This document shows positions 32,140 to 39,708 of a DNA stretch of 40,912 bases, piece by piece. Positions within the stretch are counted from its first letter, which is position 1, and each line of letters opens with the position of its first letter. The DNA is taken from positions 1 to 40,912 of the forward strand of contig JAQGMV010000497.1 of assembly GCA_028292225.1 (NCBI GenBank), in the 5' to 3' direction. The position numbers and the translations under genes are program-made. The notes under the pieces were generated by a model. The model did not search any database. It was not told the DNA's origin and saw only the letters and a program-made list of their open reading frames with translations. The DNA is from Betaproteobacteria bacterium (GTDB lineage Bacteria; Pseudomonadota; Gammaproteobacteria; Burkholderiales; SG8-41).

Positions 32140-33066
32140 TCAGCCGTCGGAGTTGATCTTGGCCGTGAGTTCGAGGAGCACCGCTGCGGCTTCGGTGTTC
32201 GAAACCTGGCACGTGCCGGCGTTCTCGTGACCGCCGCCGCCGTACTTGAGCATCAGGTCGCCGATGTTGGTTTTCGACATGCGGTTCAGGATCGACTTTC
32301 CGGTCGCGAAGACGGTGTTCTGCTGCTTCAGGCCCCACAGCACGTGGATCGAGATGTTGGTCTGCGGGAACAGCGCGTAGATCATGAAGCGGTTGCCTGC
32401 GTAGATCACCTCTTCGCGGCGAAGATCGAGCACGACGAGGTTGCGGTACACCTTCGAGCAGCGCTGGAGCTGCGCCATGAACTTTTCCTGGTGCTCGAAA
32501 TACATGTCCGAGCGTTCCCTGACGTCGGCGAGCTTCATGATCTCGTCGATGTTGTGGTTCTTGCAGTAATCGATCAGGTCCATCATGAGCTGGTAGTTCG
32601 AGATCCTGAACTCGCGGAAGCGGCCGAGGCCGGTGCGCGAATCCATGAGGTAATTCAGGAGCACCCAGTCTTTCGGGTGCAGGATCTCCTCGCGCGAAAA
32701 CTGCGCCGAGTCTGCCTTGTCGACCGCGGCCATCATGTCGTCCCAGGTTTTGGGGAACACCTTGTGCGCGCCGTAGTGCTCGTACACCACGCGCGCGGCC
32801 GAAGCGGCATGCGGATCGATGACGTAGTTGGACGATACGCCCGTGTTGCGGACGGTCTCGGACGAGTGGTGGTCGAAAATCAGGTGGGCGCCGGGCACGT
32901 ACGGCAGGTTGGTGGTGATGTCGCGGGGGCCGATGTCGATCTTGCCGTCCTGCATGTCTTTGGGATGCACGAACTTGATCTCGTCGATCATGTTCAGGTG
33001 CTTGAGCAGAACCGCGCATACCAGACCATCGAAATCGCTGCGTGTAACCAGCCGGAATTTGTCCAT
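32140..33066 (-). CDS. DHH-family phosphoesterase (exopolyphosphatase/nanoRNase-like)
   Basis: The 308-residue protein has 'TRSDFDGLVCAVLL' (metal-binding DFD), 'LIFDHHSSE' (the DHH motif) and the DHHA1 signature 'KYGGGGHENAGTCQV' near the end. These are the hallmarks of DHH/DHHA1 phosphoesterases, which need Mn2+ or Mg2+ and hydrolyse short oligonucleotides, cyclic dinucleotide products, polyphosphate or related phosphoesters. Which of these applies is open. It lies downstream of exonuclease III on the same strand, with 147 bases between them holding two small hairpins (33103-33118 and 33130-33159). Confidence 0.9.
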   Translation of the reverse strand: MDKFRLVTRSDFDGLVCAVLLKHLNMIDEIKFVHPKDMQDGKIDIGPRDITTNLPYVPGAHLIFDHHSSETVRNTGVSSNYVIDPHAASAARVVYEHYGAHKVFPKTWDDMMAAVDKADSAQFSREEILHPKDWVLLNYLMDSRTGLGRFREFRISNYQLMMDLIDYCKNHNIDEIMKLADVRERSDMYFEHQEKFMAQLQRCSKVYRNLVVLDLRREEVIYAGNRFMIYALFPQTNISIHVLWGLKQQNTVFATGKSILNRMSKTNIGDLMLKYGGGGHENAGTCQVSNTEAAAVLLELTAKINSDG

Positions 33067-33213
33067 GAGCCCCCCTACGGATGTTGAGTTATCGGCCTGC
33101 AGGCGTGGGACCCCACGCGGCGCTGTAGACCCGCACCCGTCTGATATCGGCGGTGCGGGCGGGGACTTTAGAGGGAAATTACAGGCCGCCCCGAGATCCG
33201 GGCGGCCGCGCGG

Positions 33214-33960
33214 TCAGGCGAATGTCGCGACGACCGGTCCGTGGTCGCTCGTCCCGACGTCTCGCAGTATGGCGCACCCGGTCGCGCGCGCGGCGAGCGC
33301 CGGCGACGCCAGGACGTAATCGAGGCGCCAGCCGATGTTGCGAGCGCGCATGCTGCGCCACGGCGCCCACCACGTATAGAGCTCGGCATTGTCGGGCTCG
33401 AGCGCGCGCGCGACGTCGACGAGCTGCCCGCCGAGCAGATCCTCGAAGAGGGCCCGCTCTTCAGGGCGCTGCCCGATGACGCCCGGCTTGCGCTCGCGCG
33501 GATGCACGTCCATTTCGGTGCGTGTGATGTTGATGTCGCCGCAGAGGACGACTTCCCGCCCCTCCCCGTGCAACTGCTTCGCCCACGCGGCGAGCCGCTC
33601 CATGAAGGCGATCTTGGCCGCGTAATCCTTGCCGCCGTTGGGCACATAGACCGACGCGAAAACCCGGTTGCCGCACAAAGCCTGGACGATGCGCGACTCC
33701 ATGTCGAATTCAGGATGGCTGAACTCGGGCGGGGTGTCGAAGAGGTCTTTCCTGATGTGCAGCGACACGCCTGAATACGCCTTCGCCCCGCCGTGCCAGA
33801 ACGCGTGGTAGTCGGAGAGCTTGCACTGCTCCGGGATCTGCTCCGGAGACGCCTTGAGCTCCTGCAGGCACACCACGTCCGGCCGGTCGCGCTCGATCCA
33901 TTCGCAGAGCTGCGCCTGCCGGGCGCGTATTCCGTTGACGTTCCACGTTGCGATTTTCAT
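33214..33960 (-). CDS. xthA: Exodeoxyribonuclease III
   Basis: The 248-residue protein starts MKIATWNVNGIRARQAQLCE, with Asn7 and Glu34 ('CLQELKA') in the metal site. It has 'FASVYVPNGG', 'LCGDINITRTEMDVHP' and the terminal 'TSDHGPVVATF' with the catalytic Asp-His pair. It is a complete AP endonuclease/3'-5' exonuclease of the ExoIII family, acting in base-excision repair. Length is normal. Its start faces the terminator of the OmpA gene. Confidence 0.95.
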   Translation of the reverse strand: MKIATWNVNGIRARQAQLCEWIERDRPDVVCLQELKASPEQIPEQCKLSDYHAFWHGGAKAYSGVSLHIRKDLFDTPPEFSHPEFDMESRIVQALCGNRVFASVYVPNGGKDYAAKIAFMERLAAWAKQLHGEGREVVLCGDINITRTEMDVHPRERKPGVIGQRPEERALFEDLLGGQLVDVARALEPDNAELYTWWAPWRSMRARNIGWRLDYVLASPALAARATGCAILRDVGTSDHGPVVATFA

Positions 33961-33977
33961 GTCGTGCAGGATAACGC

Positions 33978-34011
33978 AAAAGAAAAACGGCCAGCTTGGC
34001 GCCGGCCGTTT
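33978..34011 (-). terminator. Rho-independent terminator after the OmpA-family gene
   Basis: On the minus strand AAACGGCC and GGCCGTTT (34011-34004 and 33992-33985) form a stem, with inner GC pairing, followed by TTTTTCTTTT. It lies about 30 bases beyond the OmpA-family stop and closes the cyclase-OmpA transcript. Confidence 0.8.
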
Positions 34012-34041
34012 CCGCTTGCGGCTCCCGCCGCGGGGTGACGC

Positions 34042-34587
34042 TTAGATGGGCTTGCGCACGAGCTCGACGCGGCGGTTCACGGCTGCGTCGGGATTTTTCG
34101 GATCCTTCAGGTCCGCGGTGCCGCGGCCGACCGGTGCAAGCGCCTTGCCGTCGACGCCGTAGGCGGCAACCAGGTGTTTGACGACTGCTTCGGCACGTTT
34201 GGCCGAAAGCGCCTGGTTCAGGGTGTCCGAACCGCGCGGGTCGGCGTGGCCTTCGATCACGATCTCTTTCTGGCCGAGCTTGCCGTTACGCGAGGCGAGC
34301 GCCTTGCCGAGGCCTTCGAGCTGGGCCTTGGCTTCGGGCGTCAGGTCGGACGAGCCGGTCGCGAATTTGATGTCCATGCCGATCGAGCGCTCGCTGCTCG
34401 GGCGTACGGCCATGCACATGTACTGGGTGTTCTCGCACGCGGCTTCCGGGAACAGAAACTCCTGGACCTGGGCGGCCTGCGTGGCGGAGCGCCCGATCAT
34501 GAGCGTCTCACGGTCGTTTCCGAAAGCAGGCGCGGTGGAGACTGCGACGAGCAGAGCGGCAAAGGCTACGGTGTGTTGCTTTTTCAT
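34042..34587 (-). CDS. OmpA-family peptidoglycan-associated protein
   Basis: The 181-residue protein has a signal peptide (MKKQHTVAFAALLVAVSTAP, cleaved near 'AFG'). Its C-terminal OmpA domain includes 'IKFATGSSDLTPEAKAQLEGLGKAL', 'IVIEGHADPRGSDTLNQALSAKRAEAV' and 'NRRVELV'. The 'GHADPRG' Asp and the 'NRRVEL' Arg are the peptidoglycan-binding positions. No lipobox is present, so it is probably soluble in the periplasm or associated with the outer membrane by other means. AAGGAG precedes the ATG. It is co-directional with the FHA-cyclase gene, 23 bases downstream. Confidence 0.92.
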   Translation of the reverse strand: MKKQHTVAFAALLVAVSTAPAFGNDRETLMIGRSATQAAQVQEFLFPEAACENTQYMCMAVRPSSERSIGMDIKFATGSSDLTPEAKAQLEGLGKALASRNGKLGQKEIVIEGHADPRGSDTLNQALSAKRAEAVVKHLVAAYGVDGKALAPVGRGTADLKDPKNPDAAVNRRVELVRKPI

Positions 34588-34610
34588 GATGAGCTCCTTC
34601 AGGTGGATGA

Positions 34611-35630
34611 TTAACCGGCAATGGCTGTGGGTCGGTGTTCGCTACGGGCATGCGTTCTGAAAACGGTCACCGGCGCGTCAGGGCCGGATACGACGGTCAC
34701 TTCGGATTGGATCGCGGTGGAGCCGGCGCCTCTCGCGCGGCTCCGCGAGCTCGATGCACCGATCTCGCAGCGGTAGTGGACGAGATCGCGCGGATTGCCC
34801 ACCGCGCCCACGCCGACCGAAATCGTGCCGTGGCTCGCCAGGTGATGGGCTTCGCGCTTCAGGTGCTGCTCGGCGCCTTTCTCGTCGGCGACGAAAGTAC
34901 CGTTGCTGCTGTGGTCGGTGATCACGAAATGGTCGCGCTGGACGTCGATCGTGGCGTGTCTGCGCGACGCCCATGCGCTGGCGATCACCAGCCCGCAGGT
35001 CGCGTCACGTCCGATCAGCACCGGGCCGCTCGAGGCGTCGAGGCGCAGGACGGTGTCCTTGTAGGTCAGCACGACGGCGGCGGGGCCTTCCGCAGGCCTC
35101 GCGCTCGACTGAACGACCGTGGTCACGTTCTCGCGGTCGCCGATGACCCGATAGATCTCGACCCATTCGGGCCGGCCTTTGACGCTCGTGGTGTCGAGCA
35201 GGCGCACCGTCGCGCGCTGCGCGGGCTGGAGGGTGTCGACACATTCGCGGGTCATGAGGATCTCGTCGGGTCCCGAGCGCGCGAGTACGCGTGCGGCCAC
35301 GTTGACGGTGTCGCCGAAAACGTCGTCGCCGGTCTCGATCACGGCGCCGAAGTGCAGTCCGATCTTGATGCGAAGCACACCGCCGCGAAGCGCGAGCTGG
35401 ATGATGCTGGCCGCGCGATACGCGTCCTCGACGCTGCGGAAGGTGATCATGGCGCCGTCGCCGATCGTCTTGATCAGCCTGCCGCCGTTGCGCCTCGCGG
35501 CTTCGGCGATCAGCTTCAGACAACGCGCGCCGAGCTTGTGCGCTTCGGCGTCGCCCAGGTCACGGTAGACACTGCTGCTGTCGCAGATGTCCGTGAACAT
35601 TACAGCGAGACTGTCACATTTCATTGTCAT
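34611..35630 (-). CDS. Class III adenylate/guanylate cyclase with C-terminal FHA domain
   Basis: The 339-residue protein begins with a cyclase domain: 'LAVMFTDICDSSSVYRDLGD' (metal Asp14) and 'LIKTIGDGAMITF' (metal Asp58), then 'KIGLHFGAVIETGDDVFGDTVNVAARV'. An FHA domain at about 203-270 shows 'VLIGRDATCGLVI', 'SRRHATI' and 'DHSSNGTFV', the phosphothreonine-binding set. There is no membrane segment. The cyclase fold probably makes a cyclic nucleotide under control of a phosphopeptide partner; no kinase gene for FHA signalling is in the window. AGGGGG precedes the first ATG; a second ATG two codons on is possible. The next gene encodes an OmpA-family protein. Confidence 0.9.
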   Translation of the reverse strand: MTMKCDSLAVMFTDICDSSSVYRDLGDAEAHKLGARCLKLIAEAARRNGGRLIKTIGDGAMITFRSVEDAYRAASIIQLALRGGVLRIKIGLHFGAVIETGDDVFGDTVNVAARVLARSGPDEILMTRECVDTLQPAQRATVRLLDTTSVKGRPEWVEIYRVIGDRENVTTVVQSSARPAEGPAAVVLTYKDTVLRLDASSGPVLIGRDATCGLVIASAWASRRHATIDVQRDHFVITDHSSNGTFVADEKGAEQHLKREAHHLASHGTISVGVGAVGNPRDLVHYRCEIGASSSRSRARGAGSTAIQSEVTVVSGPDAPVTVFRTHARSEHRPTAIAG

Positions 35631-35781
35631 GCTGCCCCCTAGGCTTTGCTTCTCGCATCAACGTGACCGAAAGTAACCTGCACGGCAGGCGCTGCCGTAT
35701 GAAATCCATCACGCATTCAACGTCATAAGGACGAGCGGGCGAAAACAGCAGACGGGCGGCACTTTGAGGCCCGCGCGGCGC

Positions 35782-35810
35782 TTGGGCTCTGTGCGCAATG
35801 CCATTAAAAT
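35782..35810 (+). promoter_or_regulatory. Candidate sigma-70 promoter for the lipoprotein gene
   Basis: TTGGGC (35782-35787) and TAAAAT (35805-35810) are spaced by 17 bases. The -10 matches at five of six positions; the -35 matches only TTG. Transcription would begin near 35817, before the GAGGAG of the lipoprotein gene. Confidence 0.45.
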
Positions 35811-35833
35811 GTCGCGAAGCCGAGGAGCCTTAT

Positions 35834-36382
35834 GTGAAAAACATAATATTTGTCACACTTGCAGCGCCCCTGATCGTCGGATGCGCACAGCTGTTGCCGC
35901 GATTCAGCGCCCCCGGCCAGACCGAGAGCGCGGTGACTGAGCTTCCGACCGCCTCCGCAGCGCAGAGCGCCGGCGCCGCGAAAGCCCTCCCGCCGGCCTC
36001 ACCTCCCGAGAAAATGCAGCTTCGGCCGAGCGACGGGCTGGAAGTCGCGCGGCTCCTCGAGCGCGACGACATCATGCCCGATCTGAGCGCAGGGGACGAC
36101 GAGTTCCGGCGCGAGCAGTCGAAAGCGCTGCGCGGCGACAGGAACGCGGCGATGCACGTCGCACGCATGTACGGGGAGGGTTCCAACGGCGTGGCTCGCG
36201 ACGAGCGGCGCATGGTGCAGTGGCTCAAGCACGCGTCGGTGCTGGACCACGGCGGCGCCAGCTATCAGCTCTATCTCTATTATCTCGCCCGCGGCCTCGA
36301 CCGTGACGCCGTCCGCTACGAGCGGCGGGCGCTGAGACAGGGTTACACGATCCCGGCGCGGCTGGACAATCGACGGGGCTGA
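35834..36382 (+). CDS. Lipoprotein with Sel1-like repeat
   Basis: From the GTG at 35834 (GAGGAG upstream) the 182-residue protein begins with a lipoprotein signal ending 'APLIVGC', where the Cys would be lipidated. The region after it is Ala/Pro-rich and probably flexible. 'SKALRGDRNAAMHVARMYGEGSNGVARDERRMVQWLKHAS' followed by 'SYQLYLYYLARGLDRDAVRYERRAL' resembles one or two Sel1-like helix pairs. It is probably a protein-interaction module anchored in the envelope. Starting at 35798 would place a charged stretch before the signal and is less likely. Confidence 0.75.
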   Translation: MKNIIFVTLAAPLIVGCAQLLPRFSAPGQTESAVTELPTASAAQSAGAAKALPPASPPEKMQLRPSDGLEVARLLERDDIMPDLSAGDDEFRREQSKALRGDRNAAMHVARMYGEGSNGVARDERRMVQWLKHASVLDHGGASYQLYLYYLARGLDRDAVRYERRALRQGYTIPARLDNRRG

Positions 36383-36434
36383 CGGTACGCAGATTGCGTC
36401 GATCGGCGCGTCATCGCCGGTCCCCGGGGGCTTC

Positions 36435-36707
36435 ATGCGCATTTTCGTGCGATTTCTGACACCTTTGCTCCTCCCGCTCGCCGCAGCCTGCACCACGCCG
36501 GCACAGCGCACGGCGCAAGCCGAGGCGGATTACGGCCCCCGCTGCGAAAAACTCGGCTTGGCCAAGGACAGCGAGCAATGGCGCGCGTGCGTGGAGAACG
36601 CGGACATGAACGCCGCGCTCGCGACCCAGCGCTCCTACGACCGCGAATTCCTGAGGAAGCACGACTGCATCGACCCGAAGTTCGGCTGCGGCGGCCCGCC
36701 CCGATAG
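36435..36707 (+). CDS. Small lipoprotein, hypothetical
   Basis: The 90-residue protein has a lipoprotein signal (MRIFVRFLTPLLLPLAAAC) with the lipobox 'LAAAC'. The mature part has four more cysteines ('PRCEKLG', 'RACVEN', 'HDCIDPKFGCGG'), which could form two disulfides. The pattern 'YGPRCEKLGLAKDSEQWRACVE' is found in small betaproteobacterial lipoproteins of unknown role. It follows the Sel1-type lipoprotein by 52 bases on the same strand. Confidence 0.75.
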   Translation: MRIFVRFLTPLLLPLAAACTTPAQRTAQAEADYGPRCEKLGLAKDSEQWRACVENADMNAALATQRSYDREFLRKHDCIDPKFGCGGPPR

Positions 36708-36734
36708 ACCGGACGCCGGAGCGCCGGCCCCCGC

Positions 36735-37601
36735 TCAGGCGGTCTTCCCGAAACCGTAAAGCGCTTCGGGATTGAGGACGAGGATCTGCTCCCGCGTCGC
36801 CTCGTCCGGCGCCCACTCGCTCAGCAGGTCGAACAGCACCGCGTCGTCAGGCGGGATCTTCGGCGTCGGGTGCGGCCAGTCGCTCCCCCATACCGCGCGT
36901 TCCGGCGCGGCTTTGACGAACGCCTGCGCCACCGGAGTCGCCTCGGGATACGCCGGCGGACCGACCTTTGTGTTCAGATACGCGCCTGAAATCTTCACCC
37001 ACGCGCGCCGCGTGTCGATGAGCTCGCGAATCACCGCATAGGACGGATGCTCGAGCCCGGCGAGCCCGAGCTTGCCCAGGTGGTCGAAGACGACCGGCGT
37101 GGGCAGCCGGCGCAGCATCCCGGCGCTGTCGACGACCTGATCCGGCTCCATGTTGAGCTGCACGTGCCAGCCGAATTCCGCGATGCGCCTGGCGAGCGGC
37201 TCGATCATGTCGATCGAAGTGACTGCGGTTTTCGGGCTGCCGACCGTGAAGCGCAGCCCGCGGATACCGCCGTCGTGGAGCTTCTTCAGCTCGCGCTCGG
37301 TGATCTCGGGCCGCACCACCGCCACGCCCCGCGCGTTGTCGATGCCGAGCTCGGCGATCGCGGCCAGCGTCACGCTGTTGTCGATACCGTAATTGCGAGG
37401 GGTCACGATCACCACGCGCGACACCCCGATGCGCTGCTGGAGCAGGCGGTAGTCGGCTACGGTGGCATGCGCCGGCCTCTCGACCGCCGGCGCGTAACGC
37501 GGGTCGTAGATGTGAATGTGGCAATCCGCGGCATTCGCGGGGGCTTTGAGCTTCGGGGCTTCAGTGCCGGAAGAATTCGGCACGGCGTGGACGGTCGTCA
37601 C
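36735..37601 (-). CDS. Amidohydrolase-family TIM-barrel hydrolase (2-pyrone-4,6-dicarboxylate lactonase-like)
   Basis: From the GTG at 37601 (CAGGAG upstream) the protein is 288 residues. 'ADCHIHIYDPRYA' is the metal-binding HxH at the start of the barrel. 'GWHVQLNMEPDQV' and 'PVVFDHLGKLG' follow, and 'AVWGSDWPHPTPK' carries the terminal Asp. This set fits Amidohydro_2 enzymes such as LigI, which hydrolyse lactones in aromatic catabolism. The actual substrate is not shown. It is the last gene of a minus-strand block containing three CitE-like genes, which supports a catabolic role. Confidence 0.87.
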   Translation of the reverse strand: MTTVHAVPNSSGTEAPKLKAPANAADCHIHIYDPRYAPAVERPAHATVADYRLLQQRIGVSRVVIVTPRNYGIDNSVTLAAIAELGIDNARGVAVVRPEITERELKKLHDGGIRGLRFTVGSPKTAVTSIDMIEPLARRIAEFGWHVQLNMEPDQVVDSAGMLRRLPTPVVFDHLGKLGLAGLEHPSYAVIRELIDTRRAWVKISGAYLNTKVGPPAYPEATPVAQAFVKAAPERAVWGSDWPHPTPKIPPDDAVLFDLLSEWAPDEATREQILVLNPEALYGFGKTA

Positions 37602-37671
37602 TTGCGGGTGCTCCTGTGAGTGGGTACTCGGCGCAGGCAGCTCCGTGATGCGATCGAGCCGCTCGAGCCCA

Positions 37672-38574
37672 TCAGCCTGCGCGCTCGAGCGCCTCGCGCT
37701 TTTGCGCGTCGCGCGCTGCACACGCTTCGGCGGTCGCGATGACGACGATCGCCCACTCGTCCACGGGCACGTCGATCATCCGGCCGTCCAGCGGCACCGC
37801 GGCCGTTCCCGCTTCGAGGCCGGCCGCAAAAGCTTCGCGCACGCGGTGGTTGTAGTGCACCAGCTCCGGTGTCGGTGTAAAAGCGGCATTCACCGGCGCC
37901 ACCCAGCCCGGGTGCGGGCACAGGACCCCTTTCATACCGCTGTTCCTCGCTCGGGTCGCCATCTTCTCGATCTCCGCCGGCGAGCCGTCGGTCGGCTGCA
38001 GCACGCTCATCGGATACGCCATGCCGATCGCACCGACCTTTGCCGCAGTCGCTTCCACGGCGAGGCGGCCCCGCGCGTAGACGAAAGGGTCGTATTCGGG
38101 GTCGGGCTCGATTCCGAGGCTCGCGGCAAGATCGGGCTCGTCGAGCCCCGCCTGCGAGATCCGCGGGCTCGCTGCGAGTATTTCGCGGATGTTCCACACC
38201 GCGCGCGCCGACTCGAGCAGCACGATGAAGGTCAGCGAACCGGGCTCGATTCCCCGCTCGCGTTCGAGCGCACCTGTGATCGCTTCGGCGTCTGCGACAT
38301 CGCTCGCAGACTCCACTTGCGGCAGGACGATCCCGGCAAGCCCCGGCCATACCGAAGCGTCGAGGCCCGCTTTCAGGTTTGCTTTGTCGATCCGGACGAA
38401 CACCTCCGCCGCGCCTCTCGCGGCTGCCGCGATCGCCGCCTTCATTCGCGGCTGCGCACACGGGGAAGAACCCTCGAGGTCGAGCGCGATCGCATCGGCG
38501 CCGTGACGCCATGCATTGTTTATCGCATCGGCGTCGCCGATGGGCACGAGGAGGTTGGAGCGGCGGATGAGCAT
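37672..38574 (-). CDS. HpcH/HpaI aldolase/citrate lyase beta-like protein (paralog 1)
   Basis: The protein is 300 residues from the ATG at 38574. It begins 'RRSNLLVPIGDADAINNAWRHGADAIALDLEGS' and continues 'PQVESASDVADAEAI', 'FIVLLESARAVWNIREIL' and 'AIGMAYPMSV' and 'GMKGVLCPHPGWVAPVNAAF', all hallmarks of CitE-like lyases. Family members cleave or form malyl-, citramalyl- or citryl-CoA bonds using Mg2+. The upstream in-frame extension is encoded by a tandem repeat and was excluded. It is one of three neighbouring paralogs. Confidence 0.87.
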   Translation of the reverse strand: MLIRRSNLLVPIGDADAINNAWRHGADAIALDLEGSSPCAQPRMKAAIAAAARGAAEVFVRIDKANLKAGLDASVWPGLAGIVLPQVESASDVADAEAITGALERERGIEPGSLTFIVLLESARAVWNIREILAASPRISQAGLDEPDLAASLGIEPDPEYDPFVYARGRLAVEATAAKVGAIGMAYPMSVLQPTDGSPAEIEKMATRARNSGMKGVLCPHPGWVAPVNAAFTPTPELVHYNHRVREAFAAGLEAGTAAVPLDGRMIDVPVDEWAIVVIATAEACAARDAQKREALERAG

Positions 38575-38582
38575 ACGGGGCA

Positions 38583-38619
38583 ATGTCGAGTGTTGAGTGT
38601 TGGGTGTTGAGTGTTCAGC
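38583..38619. repeat. Tandem GTGTTGAGT repeat
   Basis: About four degenerate units of GTGTTGAGT/GTGTTGGGT lie just upstream of paralog 1. They create an in-frame extension reading repeated Ser-Thr-Pro/Gln-type codons that should not be taken as protein. Confidence 0.65.
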
Positions 38620-38634
38620 CGAGGCCGAAACGAA

Positions 38635-38711
38635 TGTCATCGCAAGGAGCCGGCATGGGCGACGTGGCCTGTCTGAGCTCGCCGAAGGTCACTGTGTTCC
38701 TCGCAATGACG
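38635..38711. repeat. Inverted repeat of the GTCATTGCGAGG type
   Basis: TGTCATCGCAAGGA at the left end pairs with TCCTCGCAATGACG at the right end with few mismatches. This resembles the widespread 'CGTCATTGCGAGGAGC' intergenic repeat. It lies between paralogs 1 and 2 of the CitE-like genes. Confidence 0.65.
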
Positions 38712-38757
38712 ATTCCACCGATCATAGTCAGCGCCGCGCACACGCGGGGGCCACCCG

Positions 38758-39708
38758 CTATTTTTTTTCTGTGCCCTGCTGCACCCTCGCGACTGCCTCT
38801 TCCTTTTCCTTGTTGCGAGCGGCACAAAGCGCCGCCCAATCGAGCAGCTCGCGCGCGCGCTCGGCTTCGTAGCGATCGATCACGCGGCCTTCGATTTCGA
38901 TCCACGTCTCGCTCGTGCCTTCGAGCATCGCGTATTCCTCGAGCACCGACTTCGCGTCGTGCACATCGTCTCCGGTCGGCGTGAGCCCGACATTGTGGCC
39001 GTCGACCACCGCCGGATTGAGGCCGCCGCCGCCGAGCCGCAGGCCGCATCGGCGCGCCGCTTCGGCCTGACGCAGGGCGCGGTTCGGGTCGCTCACGCTG
39101 CCGGTCGTGTTCGCGACGAAAGGCGCAGTGCGCACCCCGAGGCCCAGCGTGCGCGCCGCGAGCTCGGCTTCGCCTCTCGGATAGACGAACTGGTCGAAGT
39201 CGACGAACATCTCGACGCCGAGGTCACGCGACAGGTCGTAGCCGCCCGTGGTCGCGCCGAATTCCCGCACGCGCGGGCTCGCGCGAGCGATCGCCAAGAC
39301 GTTCGCCACCCCGACCGCGGTCTCTATGCTGGCGTCGATCTCGATCGTTCCGGGCTCGATGCCGCGCTCTTTTTCGAGTCGCGTGATGATCTCGTCGAGC
39401 TGCCGGACTTCGCTCGCGTGCTCGGTCTTCGGGTATTTGATGCGCTTCAACCCCGGCCACACGACCGCTTCGGTGTCTTCGACCATGTGGTCGTGGTTGA
39501 TCCGGGTGAACGCTTCGGCTCCGCCTTTGGACACGTTGGGTATCGCGTCCTTCACCAGACTTCGCGCATGCGCCTTCAGGTGCTGCGGCACCGAGTCCTC
39601 GAGGTCGATCACGACGAAGTCGCACCCGCGGCGCCACGCGTTGTCGACGAACCTCGGCGTGACGACCGGCATGGTCAGGCCCGAGCGGCGTACTTTTCGT
39701 TCAGCCAT
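38758..39708 (-). CDS. HpcH/HpaI aldolase/citrate lyase beta-like protein (paralog 2)
   Basis: The protein is 316 residues from the ATG at 39708 (GAGGAC upstream). It reads 'VVTPRFVDNAWRRGCDFVVIDLEDSVPQ', 'EAFTRINHDHM' (substrate Arg), 'IEIDASIETAVGVANVLAIARA' (metal Glu) and 'GGYDLSRDLGVEMFVDFDQFVYPRGE' (metal Asp). It is the most complete CitE-like protein of the three. Its start overlaps the end of paralog 3 by eight bases, so the two are translationally linked. The gene ends in a poly-A run encoding Lys-Lys. Confidence 0.9.
   Translation of the reverse strand: MAERKVRRSGLTMPVVTPRFVDNAWRRGCDFVVIDLEDSVPQHLKAHARSLVKDAIPNVSKGGAEAFTRINHDHMVEDTEAVVWPGLKRIKYPKTEHASEVRQLDEIITRLEKERGIEPGTIEIDASIETAVGVANVLAIARASPRVREFGATTGGYDLSRDLGVEMFVDFDQFVYPRGEAELAARTLGLGVRTAPFVANTTGSVSDPNRALRQAEAARRCGLRLGGGGLNPAVVDGHNVGLTPTGDDVHDAKSVLEEYAMLEGTSETWIEIEGRVIDRYEAERARELLDWAALCAARNKEKEEAVARVQQGTEKK

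Noticed and set aside
38583-38619. CRISPR-like array
   Set aside because: Units are about nine bases, directly abutting, with no spacers.
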